64,000 nt of DNA from Microbacterium laevaniformans. Its GTDB lineage: Bacteria; Actinomycetota; Actinomycetes; Actinomycetales; Microbacteriaceae. The notes below the pieces were generated by a model. It had not been told where the DNA came from and did not search any database. It saw nothing but the letters and a program-made list of their open reading frames with translations. How positions within the stretch are numbered: position 1 is the stretch's first letter; each line of letters opens with the position of its first letter. The stretch lies in the NCBI RefSeq assembly GCF_016907555.1, contig NZ_JAFBCE010000001.1:1-64000 (forward strand), in the 5' to 3' direction. Position numbers and translations under genes: made by a program. Positions 51,409 to 60,657 of the stretch are shown piece by piece.

Positions 51409-54400
51409 GTGTCGCATCTCGCCGTCCTGAGCTTGAAGAACCGGGCGCTCATCGCCCTGATCACGATCGTCGCGGCGATCTTCGGCGGCCTCGCCCTCAC
51501 GAGCCTCAAGCAGGAGCTCATCCCCTCGGTCGAGTTCCCGCAGCTGTCGATCCTGTCGACGTATCCCGGTGCGTCGCCCGATGTGGTCAACAACGACGTG
51601 TCGACGCCCATCGAGACGTCGATCCAGGGCATTCCCGGCCTCGAGTCGACCACGGCGACGAGCACGACGAACGCCTCGATCATCCAGGCGTCCTTCACCT
51701 ACGGCACCGACCTGGCGACCGCGGAGCAGAAGATCCTGCAGGCGATCAACCGCATCAAGTCGACGCTGCCCACCGGCGTCGAACCCAATGTGGTCTCCTT
51801 CTCGATCGACGACCTGCCCGTCATCGCGCTCGCCGTCACCGGCTACAGCGACGAGAAGACGATCCAGGCGCAGCTGCAGGCCACGACGATCCCCGATCTC
51901 GAAGACGTCAAGGGCGTCAGCGCCGCCACGATCGTCGGCGGCCAGGGCCAGCGGGTCACGATCACCCCGGACCAGGCGAAGCTCGCCGCCGCCGGCTTCA
52001 CCCAGAACGCACTCACCGACGCCCTCAAGCAGAACGGTGTGCTCTTTCCCGGCGGCACGGTCACCGAGGGCGACCAGACCCTCACGGTGCAAACCGGCAG
52101 CAAGCTCACCTCGGTCGATCAGATCTCGGCCCTGCCGCTCGTGCCCACCTCGGCGGCCCAGTTCGAGGGGGCGGCCAAGAACGGTCCGCTGAAGATCGGC
52201 GACGTGGCCACCGTGGCGCTCGCGCAAGACCCCGTGACCTCGATCTCGCGCGTGAACGGCGAGCCCGCGCTCACCATCTCCATCACGAAGCTCCCCTCCG
52301 CCAACACCGTCGACGTCAGCCGCGCCGTCACCGCCCTCCTGCCGAAGCTGCAGAGCGACATCGGCGGTGATGCCCACTTCAGCGTCGTCTTCGACCAGGC
52401 GCCCTACATCGAGCAGTCGATCGAGTCGCTGGCACAGGAGGGTCTGCTGGGCCTCGTCTTCGCGGTGCTCGTGATCCTCGTCTTCCTGCTGTCGGTGCGC
52501 TCGACGCTCGTGACCGCGATCTCCATCCCGACGAGCGTCCTCATCACCTTCGTCGGCATCCAGGCCTTCGGCTACTCGCTGAACATCCTGACGCTGGGCG
52601 CCCTCACGATCGCGATCGGCCGCGTCGTCGACGACTCCATCGTGGTCATCGAGAACATCAAACGCCACTACGTCGAAGGCGCCGACAAGCTCTCGTCGAT
52701 CCTGCTCGCCGTCCGTGAGGTCGCCGCCGCGATCACGGCCTCGACGATCACCACCGTCGCGGTGTTCCTGCCGATCGCGTTCGTGGGCGACGTGACCGGC
52801 GAGCTGTTCCGGCCGTTCGCGATGACGGTGACGATCGCGATGGCGGCGTCGCTGTTCGTCGCGCTGACGATCGTTCCCGTGCTCGCCTACTGGTTCCTGC
52901 GCCCCGGAAAGCCCGTGCGCGATGCCGAGGGCGACCCGATCGACCCGGAAGACCCCGCCGCGCCCCCGTCCAGGCTGCAGCGTGCCTACCTGCCGATCCT
53001 CGGCTGGACGCTGAAGCACTCGTGGGTGACGCTGCTGGTCGCCGTCCTGGTGCTCGGCGGCACGATCGCCGCAGCGCCGTTCATGAAGACGAACTTCCTC
53101 GGCGACAGCGGACAGAACACGTTCACCATCACCCAGCAGGTCGGACAGGCCCCCAGCCTCGACGCCGAGGATGCCGCCGCGAAGAAGGTCGAGACCGCGC
53201 TGAAGGGCGTGGCCGGCATCACCACGGTGCAGACCTCGATCGGATCGAGCGGTTCGGCCGTGCGCGATGCGTTCCGCGGCGGCAGCACCGGCATCACCTA
53301 CTCGGTGACCACCGACACGTCGGCCGATCAGGTGACCGTGCGCAATGACGTGGAGCAGGCGCTCGCCGACCTCACCGATGTCGGCACCGTCACCGTCTCG
53401 TCCGGCCAGGGCGGATTCGGCTCCAGCAACGTGCAGGTCGACGTGACGGCGCCGTCGGCCGACGCGCTGCAGACCGCGACCGACGCGGTCATCACCGGTC
53501 TGCAGGGCAAGAACGGCATCGGCCAGGTCACCTCGAACCTCTCGGCATCCCTCCCCTTCGTCGCCGTCACGGTCGACCGCGCCAAGGCCGCGCAGCTGGG
53601 GCTGTCGGAGGTCGCCGTCGGCGGACTCGTCTCGAACACGATGCAGCCGCGCCAGATCGGATCGGTCGAGATCGACGGCACGTCGCTCACCGTCTACCTG
53701 CAGTCGTCGTCGGTGCCGAAGACGATCGACGAGCTCAAGGGACTGCAGATCGCCTCGGCGAACGGGCTCGTCCGCCTCGATCAGGTCGCGACCGTCGAGC
53801 AGAGCAAGGGCCCGACCTCCATCACGACGCAGCGCGGTCAGCGCACCGCGACGGTGACGGTGACCCCGTCGACGGACGACCTGAACACCGCCTCGGCGAG
53901 CGTGCGCACGGCATTGGCCGGGCTCGAGCTGCCGACCGGCGCGGCCGCGAAGGTCGGCGGTGTGGTCACGCAGCAGTCCGATGCGTTCGGTCAGCTGGGC
54001 CTCGCGATGCTCGCCGCCATCCTCATCGTCTACATCGTGATGGTCGCAACGTTCAAGTCGCTGCGCCAGCCGCTTCTGCTGCTGGTGTCGGTGCCGTTCG
54101 CGGCGACCGGAGCGATCCTGTTGCAGATCGCGACCGGTGTGCCGCTCGGGGTCGCCTCGCTGATCGGCGTGCTGATGCTGATCGGCATCGTCGTCACGAA
54201 TGCGATCGTTCTCGTCGACCTCGTCAATCAGTACCGCGAGAAGGGGCTCAGCACCCATGACGCGACCGTCGCGGGCGGCTCGCGACGACTGCGCCCGATC
54301 CTGATGACGGCGCTGGCGACGATCTTCGCCCTCACGCCGATGGCGCTCGGCATCACCGGCCACGGCGGTTTCATCTCGCAGCCCCTCGCGATCGTCGTGA

Positions 54401-54609
54401 TCGGCGGGCTGGTCTCCTCGACCGTGCTGACGCTGCTCGTGCTGCCGACGCTCTACAACCTCGTCGAGGGTGCACGCGAGCGTCGGGCTGCGCGGCGCGC
54501 GAGCGAAGGCGGTGGCCGCAAGGCGGCTGCGGATGCCGATGCAGACCCCGTCGCCCCGGCATCCGGTGCCGCCGCGCTGCACCCGCGCCGCGACCTGCGA
54601 GGCAAGTAG
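51409..54609 (+). CDS. RND family efflux transporter
   Basis: A 1,066-residue proton-driven exporter of the AcrB/HAE type found as a single protein in Gram-positive bacteria (SwrC/YerP-like). Two copies of the helix-plus-porter layout are seen. The first helix is ALIALITIVAAIFGGLAL, and the helix-4 Asp pair lies in GRVVDDSIVVIEN. TITTVAVFLPIAFVG and GIVVTNAIVLVDLVNQY mark the second half. A basic, Ala-rich tail follows the last helix. No membrane fusion or outer membrane partner is present. GTG start; a palindromic operator candidate lies upstream. Convergent with the next gene without a gap. Confidence 0.92.
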   Translation: MSHLAVLSLKNRALIALITIVAAIFGGLALTSLKQELIPSVEFPQLSILSTYPGASPDVVNNDVSTPIETSIQGIPGLESTTATSTTNASIIQASFTYGTDLATAEQKILQAINRIKSTLPTGVEPNVVSFSIDDLPVIALAVTGYSDEKTIQAQLQATTIPDLEDVKGVSAATIVGGQGQRVTITPDQAKLAAAGFTQNALTDALKQNGVLFPGGTVTEGDQTLTVQTGSKLTSVDQISALPLVPTSAAQFEGAAKNGPLKIGDVATVALAQDPVTSISRVNGEPALTISITKLPSANTVDVSRAVTALLPKLQSDIGGDAHFSVVFDQAPYIEQSIESLAQEGLLGLVFAVLVILVFLLSVRSTLVTAISIPTSVLITFVGIQAFGYSLNILTLGALTIAIGRVVDDSIVVIENIKRHYVEGADKLSSILLAVREVAAAITASTITTVAVFLPIAFVGDVTGELFRPFAMTVTIAMAASLFVALTIVPVLAYWFLRPGKPVRDAEGDPIDPEDPAAPPSRLQRAYLPILGWTLKHSWVTLLVAVLVLGGTIAAAPFMKTNFLGDSGQNTFTITQQVGQAPSLDAEDAAAKKVETALKGVAGITTVQTSIGSSGSAVRDAFRGGSTGITYSVTTDTSADQVTVRNDVEQALADLTDVGTVTVSSGQGGFGSSNVQVDVTAPSADALQTATDAVITGLQGKNGIGQVTSNLSASLPFVAVTVDRAKAAQLGLSEVAVGGLVSNTMQPRQIGSVEIDGTSLTVYLQSSSVPKTIDELKGLQIASANGLVRLDQVATVEQSKGPTSITTQRGQRTATVTVTPSTDDLNTASASVRTALAGLELPTGAAAKVGGVVTQQSDAFGQLGLAMLAAILIVYIVMVATFKSLRQPLLLLVSVPFAATGAILLQIATGVPLGVASLIGVLMLIGIVVTNAIVLVDLVNQYREKGLSTHDATVAGGSRRLRPILMTALATIFALTPMALGITGHGGFISQPLAIVVIGGLVSSTVLTLLVLPTLYNLVEGARERRAARRASEGGGRKAAADADADPVAPASGAAALHPRRDLRGK

Positions 54610-55320
54610 TCAGCTGCGCGGATCGGGCTGATCGGCGACGACCATGAAGCGGATGAAGACGGCGAGCCAGTCGAAGATCAGCGCGAACACGATGATCTCG
54701 AAGGCCGTCAGCCCGAAGTAGCCCGTGGCGGACAGTGCGATCCAGATGACGAGCCCGGCGAGGAACGCCCACGACGCGAGGAAGTAGGCGCGCGGCATCC
54801 GCCGCACGATCCACGGGCCGCCGACGATCATCCGTGAGGCGGAGAGGTAGCTCAGCCAGCCCGACAGCCCCGTCGCCGTCGCGGCCAGCACCGTCGTCCA
54901 GAACGCGGTGAGCTCGACGTCGATGAAGGCCCGCGAGAGCACCGCGAACAGGGCGACCGTCCCGACCATGGCGAGGGCGCCGTGCGCGATGATGACGGAT
55001 GCCGTCGACACCACGTAGCGCCAGCTCGCGATCCTGCGCCGCCACTCCTGGCCGTCGGTCGTGCGGGCGCGCCAGTATCCGAGCGCGGAGCTGACGGCCG
55101 CCGCCAGGCCTGCCCCGGCGGCGGCCCAGCCGGCGATGCTCGCATCGCCCCAGAGGCGCACACCGACGCCGAGCGGCCCGATGATGAGCCCGACGACGCC
55201 GCCAAGAACGGCGGCGATCGCCGCGGCGAGGAGGGCCTCCGCCTCGACGCGCAACGACGGCGCCGGGGCGCGATCGGCCTCGGCCTCGGCCGGAAGTCGG
55301 GCGGGTTCGGCTGCGGTCAT
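54610..55320 (-). CDS. Six-helix membrane protein of unknown function
   Basis: A 236-residue protein with an acidic N-terminus of about 25 residues and six evenly spaced hydrophobic helices (for example IIAHGALAMVGTVALFAVL, YFLASWAFLAGLVIWIAL, FEIIVFALIFDWLAVFIRF). No transporter signature is visible. Its stop adjoins the exporter's stop directly (54609/54610), so transcription from the two sides collides. The start is the ATG at 55320; a much longer open frame upstream is antisense to the helicase and rejected. Confidence 0.78.
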   Translation of the reverse strand: MTAAEPARLPAEAEADRAPAPSLRVEAEALLAAAIAAVLGGVVGLIIGPLGVGVRLWGDASIAGWAAAGAGLAAAVSSALGYWRARTTDGQEWRRRIASWRYVVSTASVIIAHGALAMVGTVALFAVLSRAFIDVELTAFWTTVLAATATGLSGWLSYLSASRMIVGGPWIVRRMPRAYFLASWAFLAGLVIWIALSATGYFGLTAFEIIVFALIFDWLAVFIRFMVVADQPDPRS

Positions 55321-55389
55321 GGCGTCAGTGCAGGGGCCCGCCGACGAGGCGTCGCGGGAGGCGACCGGCGCTCTCACAGGTGGACCGAG

Positions 55390-55395
55390 TACAGT
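55390..55395 (+). promoter_or_regulatory. Candidate -10 box for the helicase transcript
   Basis: TACAGT about 215 bases before the helicase ATG, which would give a long 5' leader. No good -35 box. Tentative. Confidence 0.3.
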
Positions 55396-55580
55396 GGTGC
55401 GGTCGGCTCTGGACACCGCGCTGCGGCGCGGGTGGGTTTGTGAGTCCAAGGGGCCGATGGTGAGCGTCGATCGACGCGCATGACCATCACTGTTGAATGG
55501 CCCCCGGACCACCGGGTTGCCCGCCGCCCCGATCCGTCCGGCCTCCTGGTCGCTCCGGCTCTCGCTGCGCGGCGGCGCTG

Positions 55581-55594
55581 TTCTCGCGCGAGAA
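55581..55594. promoter_or_regulatory. Perfect palindrome before the helicase ribosome-binding site
   Basis: TTCTCGCGCGAGAA ends eight bases before AGGAAG of the helicase gene. In the mRNA it could form a hairpin next to the ribosome-binding site, or in DNA an operator. Confidence 0.45.
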
Positions 55595-55611
55595 AACCCA
55601 GGAAGAACACC

Positions 55612-57630
55612 ATGCCCAAGAGCAAGAAGCCGGCCGGCGGCCGCGCCCAGAACTTCGAGCCCCGCTACGGGTCGAAGACCAGCTACCAAGACGCCAAGCG
55701 TCGCCCCGGCCAGTCGTCCGCCGGTAAGCCCGGCAGCAAGAGCCCGAGTCACCGCGGCTACCGTGCCGCCGAGGCGACCGACGCGGCATCCGCCCCGAAG
55801 CAGCGCTGGAGCGCGCAGGAGCGCGCCGGTCGCGACGAGGCTCGCGGCATCCGCTCGCGCGCCAACGGCGAACGCCCGCGTCGCGACGACCGCGACGGCT
55901 TCCGGCCCGCGCGCGACGAGCGTCCCGCCCGTCCGTTCGATGACCGCCCGCGTCGTGATGACCGCCCGCGTCGTGATGACCGCCCGGCTCGTTCGTTCGA
56001 TGACCGCCCGCGTCGCGATGACCGCGGCGGCTACGTTCGCAACTCCGGAGAATCGGCGCGCGGCGGTCGTGATGGCGCCCGTGTGGCCCGTGAAGGCCGC
56101 GATTTCCGGAGTACTGATCGTCCGGCTCGGTCGTTCGACGGCCCCCGTCGTGATGACCGTCCGGCTCGCTCGTTCGACGATCGCGGCCGCAACTCCTCCA
56201 CGTCGGGCGCGGAGCGCCGCGAGAGGCCTGCTTTCGGCTCTCGGGACGCGGATCGGAGGAGTTACGACCGTCCGGCCCGTGACGACCGTCCGCGCCGCGA
56301 CGACCGCCCGGTTCGCACCGGCGGCAACCGTTCCGACTGGAACTCCGACGCAAAGGATGCCGCGGCGCGCAAGGCCTACGAGGAGCACGCCGACGTCGTG
56401 CACGAGAAGCTGCAGGCGCAGGCCGTGCAAGCCGAAGAGGTCGCGGACGTGAGCTTCTCGAGCCTCGGCCTCGGCGACAACATCGTGCGGGCCCTCGCCG
56501 AGCTCGGCGCCGCGGCGCCGTTCCCGATCCAGGCCGCCACGATCGCGCCGATCCTCGCGGGCAAGGACGTGCTCGCCCGCGGCCGCACCGGCTCGGGCAA
56601 GACCATCGCGTTCGGCGCTCCACTCGTCGAGGCGGTGCTGCGCAGCCAGGCCGGCAAGCGCCGTGCGTTCGGGCGCAGCCCGAAGGCGCTGATCCTCGCC
56701 CCGACCCGCGAGCTCGCGCTGCAGATCGACCGCACCATCCAGCCGATCGCCCGTAGCGTCGGCCTCTTCACGACGCAGATCTACGGCGGCGTGCCCGCCG
56801 GGCGCCAGGTCGGGGCCCTGAAGAAGGGCGTCGACATCATCATCGGCACTCCCGGACGTATCGAAGACCTGCAGAACCAGGGCAAGCTCGACCTCTCCGA
56901 GGTCGGAATCGTCGTGCTCGACGAAGCCGATCACATGAGCGAGCTGGGCTTCCTCGAGCCCATGCAGCGGATCCTCCGGCTCGTCGACCCCGACGCGCAG
57001 AAGCTCCTGTTCTCGGCAACACTCGACCGCGAGGTCGCGGCCCTCGTCGATGAGTTCCTCGTCGACCCGGCCGTCTACGAGGTGGCCGGTGAAGACCAGG
57101 ACTCCGGCACGATCGACCACCGCGTGCTCGTGATCGATCACCGTGACAAGGCGGAGATCCTCACCTCGCTCGTCGACCGCGCCGGAAAGACCCTCGTGTT
57201 CGCCCGCACTCGCGCCTACGCTGAGATGCTCGCCGAGCAGTTCGACGATGCCGGCATCCACGCCGTCGCCCTCCACGGCGACCTGAACCAGGCCAAGCGC
57301 ACGCGCAACCTCGAGCGCCTCACGTCCGGTCGGGTCAGCGTGCTGGTCGCCACGGATGTCGCCGCCCGCGGCATCCACGTCGACGACATCGACCTGGTCG
57401 TTCAGGCCGACGCGCCCGACGAGTACAAGACCTACCTGCACCGCTCCGGCCGCACCGGCCGCGCGGGCCGCGTCGGCACGGTCGTGACGCTCATCCCCCG
57501 CCAGCGCCGCCGTCGCATGACGGAGATGCTCGACCGCGCCGAGATCGACGCGCCGTTCGAGGATGCCCGTCCGGGCGACGACGTGCTCGAGGAGATCTCG
57601 GGCCGTCAGGCCGCGCACGTCGACCGCTGA
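55612..57630 (+). CDS. DEAD-box RNA helicase with Arg/Asp-rich N-terminal extension
   Basis: A 672-residue ATP-dependent RNA helicase. Residues 1 to about 250 are low complexity: many copies of [24 protein letters not shown] units plus basic stretches. The core has Q-motif [11 protein letters not shown], motif [10 protein letters not shown] (about 323), [12 protein letters not shown] (about 440) and SAT, and the second RecA domain ends in [17 protein letters not shown] precedes the ATG. Unlike E. coli relatives, the disordered RD region is N-terminal. Such tails bind RNA and drive condensate formation. Likely role in cold adaptation, ribosome assembly or mRNA decay. A strong terminator follows. 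Confidence 0.93.
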   Translation: MPKSKKPAGGRAQNFEPRYGSKTSYQDAKRRPGQSSAGKPGSKSPSHRGYRAAEATDAASAPKQRWSAQERAGRDEARGIRSRANGERPRRDDRDGFRPARDERPARPFDDRPRRDDRPRRDDRPARSFDDRPRRDDRGGYVRNSGESARGGRDGARVAREGRDFRSTDRPARSFDGPRRDDRPARSFDDRGRNSSTSGAERRERPAFGSRDADRRSYDRPARDDRPRRDDRPVRTGGNRSDWNSDAKDAAARKAYEEHADVVHEKLQAQAVQAEEVADVSFSSLGLGDNIVRALAELGAAAPFPIQAATIAPILAGKDVLARGRTGSGKTIAFGAPLVEAVLRSQAGKRRAFGRSPKALILAPTRELALQIDRTIQPIARSVGLFTTQIYGGVPAGRQVGALKKGVDIIIGTPGRIEDLQNQGKLDLSEVGIVVLDEADHMSELGFLEPMQRILRLVDPDAQKLLFSATLDREVAALVDEFLVDPAVYEVAGEDQDSGTIDHRVLVIDHRDKAEILTSLVDRAGKTLVFARTRAYAEMLAEQFDDAGIHAVALHGDLNQAKRTRNLERLTSGRVSVLVATDVAARGIHVDDIDLVVQADAPDEYKTYLHRSGRTGRAGRVGTVVTLIPRQRRRRMTEMLDRAEIDAPFEDARPGDDVLEEISGRQAAHVDR

Positions 57631-57640
57631 GTCGCGCTTT

Positions 57641-57678
57641 CCGGAGGGGCCGTGGCGTTCGCGTCGCGGCCCCTCCGG
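57641..57678 (+). terminator. Terminator after the helicase gene
   Basis: Perfect 12-bp arms CCGGAGGGGCCG (57641-57652) and CGGCCCCTCCGG (57667-57678), ten bases after the stop. Confidence 0.8.
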
Positions 57679-57706
57679 CGTCCCGGGGGACGCAACCATG
57701 CCGCGA

Positions 57707-57712
57707 TAGGCT
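57707..57712 (+). promoter_or_regulatory. -10 box of the lipoprotein gene (leaderless)
   Basis: TAGGCT six bases before GTG 57719. Confidence 0.55.
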
Positions 57713-57718
57713 GACCGG

Positions 57719-58351
57719 GTGATCCGCTGGTCCCGGGTGATTCTTCTCGCCGCGTCCGTCGTTGTTCTGAGTGGCTGTGCGGCATCGACGATCCCTGCGC
57801 CGACGACGGCCGCGCCGACGCGCTCGGTCTCACCCCAAGCATCGTCTTCCGTTGCGACACCATCCGCGACCACTTCGCCGTCGGCGGTCGTCGTGAACAT
57901 CCCGAACTCCTGCGATGCGCTCGCGACTGTCGACGCCGTATCGGCAGCGATGGGAAAGACGTGGGTTGCTGCTTCCCAGGAGCCGACGCTCGAGAGCATC
58001 ATCCCGGGCCCGCAGGCGCGGTCGGCGGCTACCGAGGCGACAGCGAAGCTGCAATGCCTGTGGTGGCCGGAGCTGGCAACTGAGGCCTATGTTGCGTTGG
58101 GTGTCTATCGGATCTCCGATTCGGCGGCGACGAGCCTGCTCTCTTCGCTGCGGTCGACTCCCGAGTACAACAGTGTCGACCCTGGGATTCCTGGGGCGGT
58201 CGCTTTCTCTTACGAGGACCGCGGAGGAGAGTTCTTGACGTCCACCGTCTACGTCTTCGTCGGAGATTCGTGGTTCGCAGGAGGCTCACTCGGACCGGCC
58301 GCGCGGATTGTGCCGCTGGTTTTGGACGCCGCGAAGCGCAGTATCGGCTGA
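57719..58351 (+). CDS. Secreted lipoprotein of unknown function
   Basis: A 210-residue lipoprotein. The signal peptide ends VVVLSGC with Cys20, followed by a Ser/Thr/Pro-rich linker of about 40 residues. The globular domain has two Cys residues (NSCDALATVDAV and KLQCLWWPE), perhaps a disulphide, similar in layout to DUF3558-type lipoproteins. Third-position GC is visibly lower than in the neighbouring genes, which may point to a later arrival. Convergent with the radical SAM gene, eight bases away. Confidence 0.78.
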   Translation: MIRWSRVILLAASVVVLSGCAASTIPAPTTAAPTRSVSPQASSSVATPSATTSPSAVVVNIPNSCDALATVDAVSAAMGKTWVAASQEPTLESIIPGPQARSAATEATAKLQCLWWPELATEAYVALGVYRISDSAATSLLSSLRSTPEYNSVDPGIPGAVAFSYEDRGGEFLTSTVYVFVGDSWFAGGSLGPAARIVPLVLDAAKRSIG

Positions 58352-58359
58352 TCGGCCGG

Positions 58360-59424
58360 TCAGAACAGCATCGCGGGGGCGGATGCCGCGGATGCCGATG
58401 ATGCCGCCGCCCGGGCGGTCGTCCGTACCGGGCCCGGCCGTGCGGGCCGCGTCTCGACCTCGTCTTCGGGACCACCGGTGAGCCGGTGCCGTCGCAGCAG
58501 CGGGCGCACGCGAGCCGCGAGCCACTTCCGGTACCCGGCGGGCGCGTAGACCGTGGCGCCGGGGTAGAGCCCGCGATACGCGGGCACGAGTCCCGGGTGC
58601 TCGCGCTCCAGCCACTGCCAGAACCACTCCCGGGCACCGGGACGCAGGTGCAGTGCTCCGAAGACGACACGAACCGCTCCGGATGCCGCGATCCGCGCGA
58701 GCGCATCGTCGAGCACCGTCACGGAGTCGGTCAGGTGCGGCACGATCGGCATGAGGAACACGGTCACAGCGAACCCCGCCTCGGTCGCCGCCCGCACGGT
58801 GTCCAACCGTGCCTGGAACGTCGGTGCTCCGGCTTCGAGGGTCTGCCGCAGCTGCTCGTCGGGCATGGCGATCGACATCGCGAGGTGGACGGGCACCCGA
58901 CGTCGCGCCTCCGCGAGCAGCGGAAGATCGCGCCGCAGCAGCGTCCCCTTGGTGAGCACCGAGAACGGCGTTCCGCTGGCCGCGAGGGCGTCGATGATCT
59001 CGGGCATGAGCCGGTAGCGCCCCTCCGCCCGCTGATACGGGTCGGTGTTGGTGCCGAGCGCGACCGGCTCGTGCTGCCACGACGGTGCGGCCAGCTCGCG
59101 TCGCAGCACCTCGGCCACGTTGACCTTCACGACGATCTGCTCGTCGAAATCGCGCCCGGCGTCGAGGTCGAGGTAGGTGTGGGTGCCCCTCGCGAAGCAG
59201 TACGAGCAGGCGTGGCTGCACCCGCGGTAGGGGTTGACGGTCCAGTCGAACGGCATCGCGGATGCCGAGGGCACATGATTCAGCGCCGACTTCGCCGCCA
59301 CCTCGTGGAAGGTCATGCCCGCGAACTCCGGGGTCGTGACGGTGCGGACCAGACCGTCGAGGCGCTCCATGCCGGGCAGGGCAGCGGCATCCGTCGCATC
59401 GATACTCTGTCCACGCCACCGCAT
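58360..59424 (-). CDS. Rv2578c-type radical SAM protein
   Basis: A 354-residue enzyme with the cluster motif Cx3Cx2C in RGCSHACSYCFARG, binding a 4Fe-4S cluster and S-adenosylmethionine. ATG 59424 gives MRWRGQSIDATDAAALPGM, the family's usual start; another ATG three codons upstream is possible. The family (after M. tuberculosis Rv2578c) is related to SplB-like spore photoproduct lyases by the CxxxCxxC region but has no proven reaction. The C-terminal 40 residues are Ala-rich. Divergent from the VanY-type peptidase. Confidence 0.88.
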   Translation of the reverse strand: MRWRGQSIDATDAAALPGMERLDGLVRTVTTPEFAGMTFHEVAAKSALNHVPSASAMPFDWTVNPYRGCSHACSYCFARGTHTYLDLDAGRDFDEQIVVKVNVAEVLRRELAAPSWQHEPVALGTNTDPYQRAEGRYRLMPEIIDALAASGTPFSVLTKGTLLRRDLPLLAEARRRVPVHLAMSIAMPDEQLRQTLEAGAPTFQARLDTVRAATEAGFAVTVFLMPIVPHLTDSVTVLDDALARIAASGAVRVVFGALHLRPGAREWFWQWLEREHPGLVPAYRGLYPGATVYAPAGYRKWLAARVRPLLRRHRLTGGPEDEVETRPARPGPVRTTARAAASSASAASAPAMLF

Positions 59425-59488
59425 GTCGTACATTCGAACAGAGATACGACAAATGCGCAATGTGCAGGCGCCGCACGGGCTCGGCGGG

Positions 59489-59494
59489 CAGAAT
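59489..59494 (+). promoter_or_regulatory. -10-like box of the VanY-type gene
   Basis: CAGAAT six bases before GTG 59501; weaker than the other boxes. Confidence 0.35.
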
Positions 59495-59500
59495 GGGCGG

Positions 59501-60529
59501 GTGCCGCACCCCGAGCAGCCGATCAGTCGCCGCGCCGCGCGCGCCGCCGTTGCGCCCCCGCGCGCCCGCGGAGCGTGGATGTCGAAGGTGCCGCTGCGGG
59601 TGCGGTGGACGGCGTTCGCGATCGCCTTCTGGGCTGTGGCGGCGGTCTTCGCCGTCTCGGCGTTCTCCCTCAGCGGCGCCCGCGGTCCGGGTGGCGCCGC
59701 GCCCGTGGCCACATCGAACGCGGCGGCGGCCGCTGTGGCGCTGCCCGGTGGAGCGGATGCGTCGGCGGCACCCGCCACAGGGCTGCCGGTTCCCGCTCAG
59801 ACCGGCGCGGCGGCACGGTGCGACGATCCCGCTGTGGTCACCGCGCTCGCCGCCGGCAAGGACGAAGACGTCGTCACCGCCTTCGGCGGCGGCGCGGCCT
59901 TCCGCGGCGCCGTCGTCGACGGCGTCGCACCCTGCGTCGATCTCGGCGACCCGCACCGGCTCTGGATCGTCGTCGACAAGAAGCGTCCCCTCAACCCGCT
60001 GGATGTCGAGCCCAGCGAGCTGGTCGCCCCCGCCGACATGCAGCGCACGGTCGACGGCCGGCTGCAGCCGGCGGCTGCCGAGGCGCTGACGGCTCTCGTG
60101 GCCGCCGCCGCTCAGGAGGGTGTCGGTGCGATCGGTCTGAACAGTGCGTACCGGTCGTTCGCATCTCAGACGCGCACGTACAACGGTTACGTGAACTCGC
60201 TCGGCCGCGACGCGGCGGACCAGCAGAGCGCCCGCCCCGGTTTCAGTGAGCACCAGACGGGGCTGGCCACCGATGTCGCCGCCTGCGACAGCGGATGCGG
60301 CGCCATCGAATCGTTCGGCGGCACGCGTCAGGGCGCCTGGGTCGCCGCGAATGCGTGGCGGTTCGGCTACATCGTGCGCTACGAGAGTGGCTACACCTCC
60401 ACCACCGGCTACGAGGCCGAGCCCTGGCATCTGCGCTACATCGGCCCCGAGCTCGCCAAGGCGTACCACGACGGCGGGTTCCACACGCTGGAGGATTTCT
60501 TCGTTCTTCCTGCCGCGCCCGGCTACTGA
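59501..60529 (+). CDS. M15 family D,D-carboxypeptidase (VanY-like)
   Basis: A 342-residue membrane-anchored, extracytoplasmic peptidase. A basic N-terminus and one helix (AFAIAFWAVAAVFAVSAFSL, about residues 45-65) are followed by an Ala-rich linker. The zinc site motifs are SEHQTGLATD (about 249-258, His and Asp ligands) and EPWHLRYIG (third ligand His). It trims D-Ala-D-Ala or related cross-links of peptidoglycan. GTG 59501 is chosen because a -10-like box is six bases upstream and the region before it is the divergent promoter zone. Confidence 0.87.
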   Translation: MPHPEQPISRRAARAAVAPPRARGAWMSKVPLRVRWTAFAIAFWAVAAVFAVSAFSLSGARGPGGAAPVATSNAAAAAVALPGGADASAAPATGLPVPAQTGAAARCDDPAVVTALAAGKDEDVVTAFGGGAAFRGAVVDGVAPCVDLGDPHRLWIVVDKKRPLNPLDVEPSELVAPADMQRTVDGRLQPAAAEALTALVAAAAQEGVGAIGLNSAYRSFASQTRTYNGYVNSLGRDAADQQSARPGFSEHQTGLATDVAACDSGCGAIESFGGTRQGAWVAANAWRFGYIVRYESGYTSTTGYEAEPWHLRYIGPELAKAYHDGGFHTLEDFFVLPAAPGY

Positions 60530-60657
60530 ATCCCGCTCGTCGCGCTCGCGGTGAAACCCAGTACCATGGATGCTGAGATGCAATGCCATCGGCATTCGGG
60601 GTCCTTCCCGCGGCATCCGGCAGATTCCACACTCGAGGACGAGAGGACGGGCGCACC

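Noticed and set aside
51298..54582. 1,094-codon open frame opposite the RND exporter
   Set aside because: Shadow frame: it is full of D/R/G/H runs, no domain is visible, and it ends and begins without regulatory signals.
59425..59450. Possible LexA/SOS box upstream of the radical SAM gene (GTCGTA ... TACGAC with GTTCG inside)
   Set aside because: Spacing does not match the actinobacterial CGAAC-N4-GTTCG box; only a half-site and an outer inverted repeat are present.
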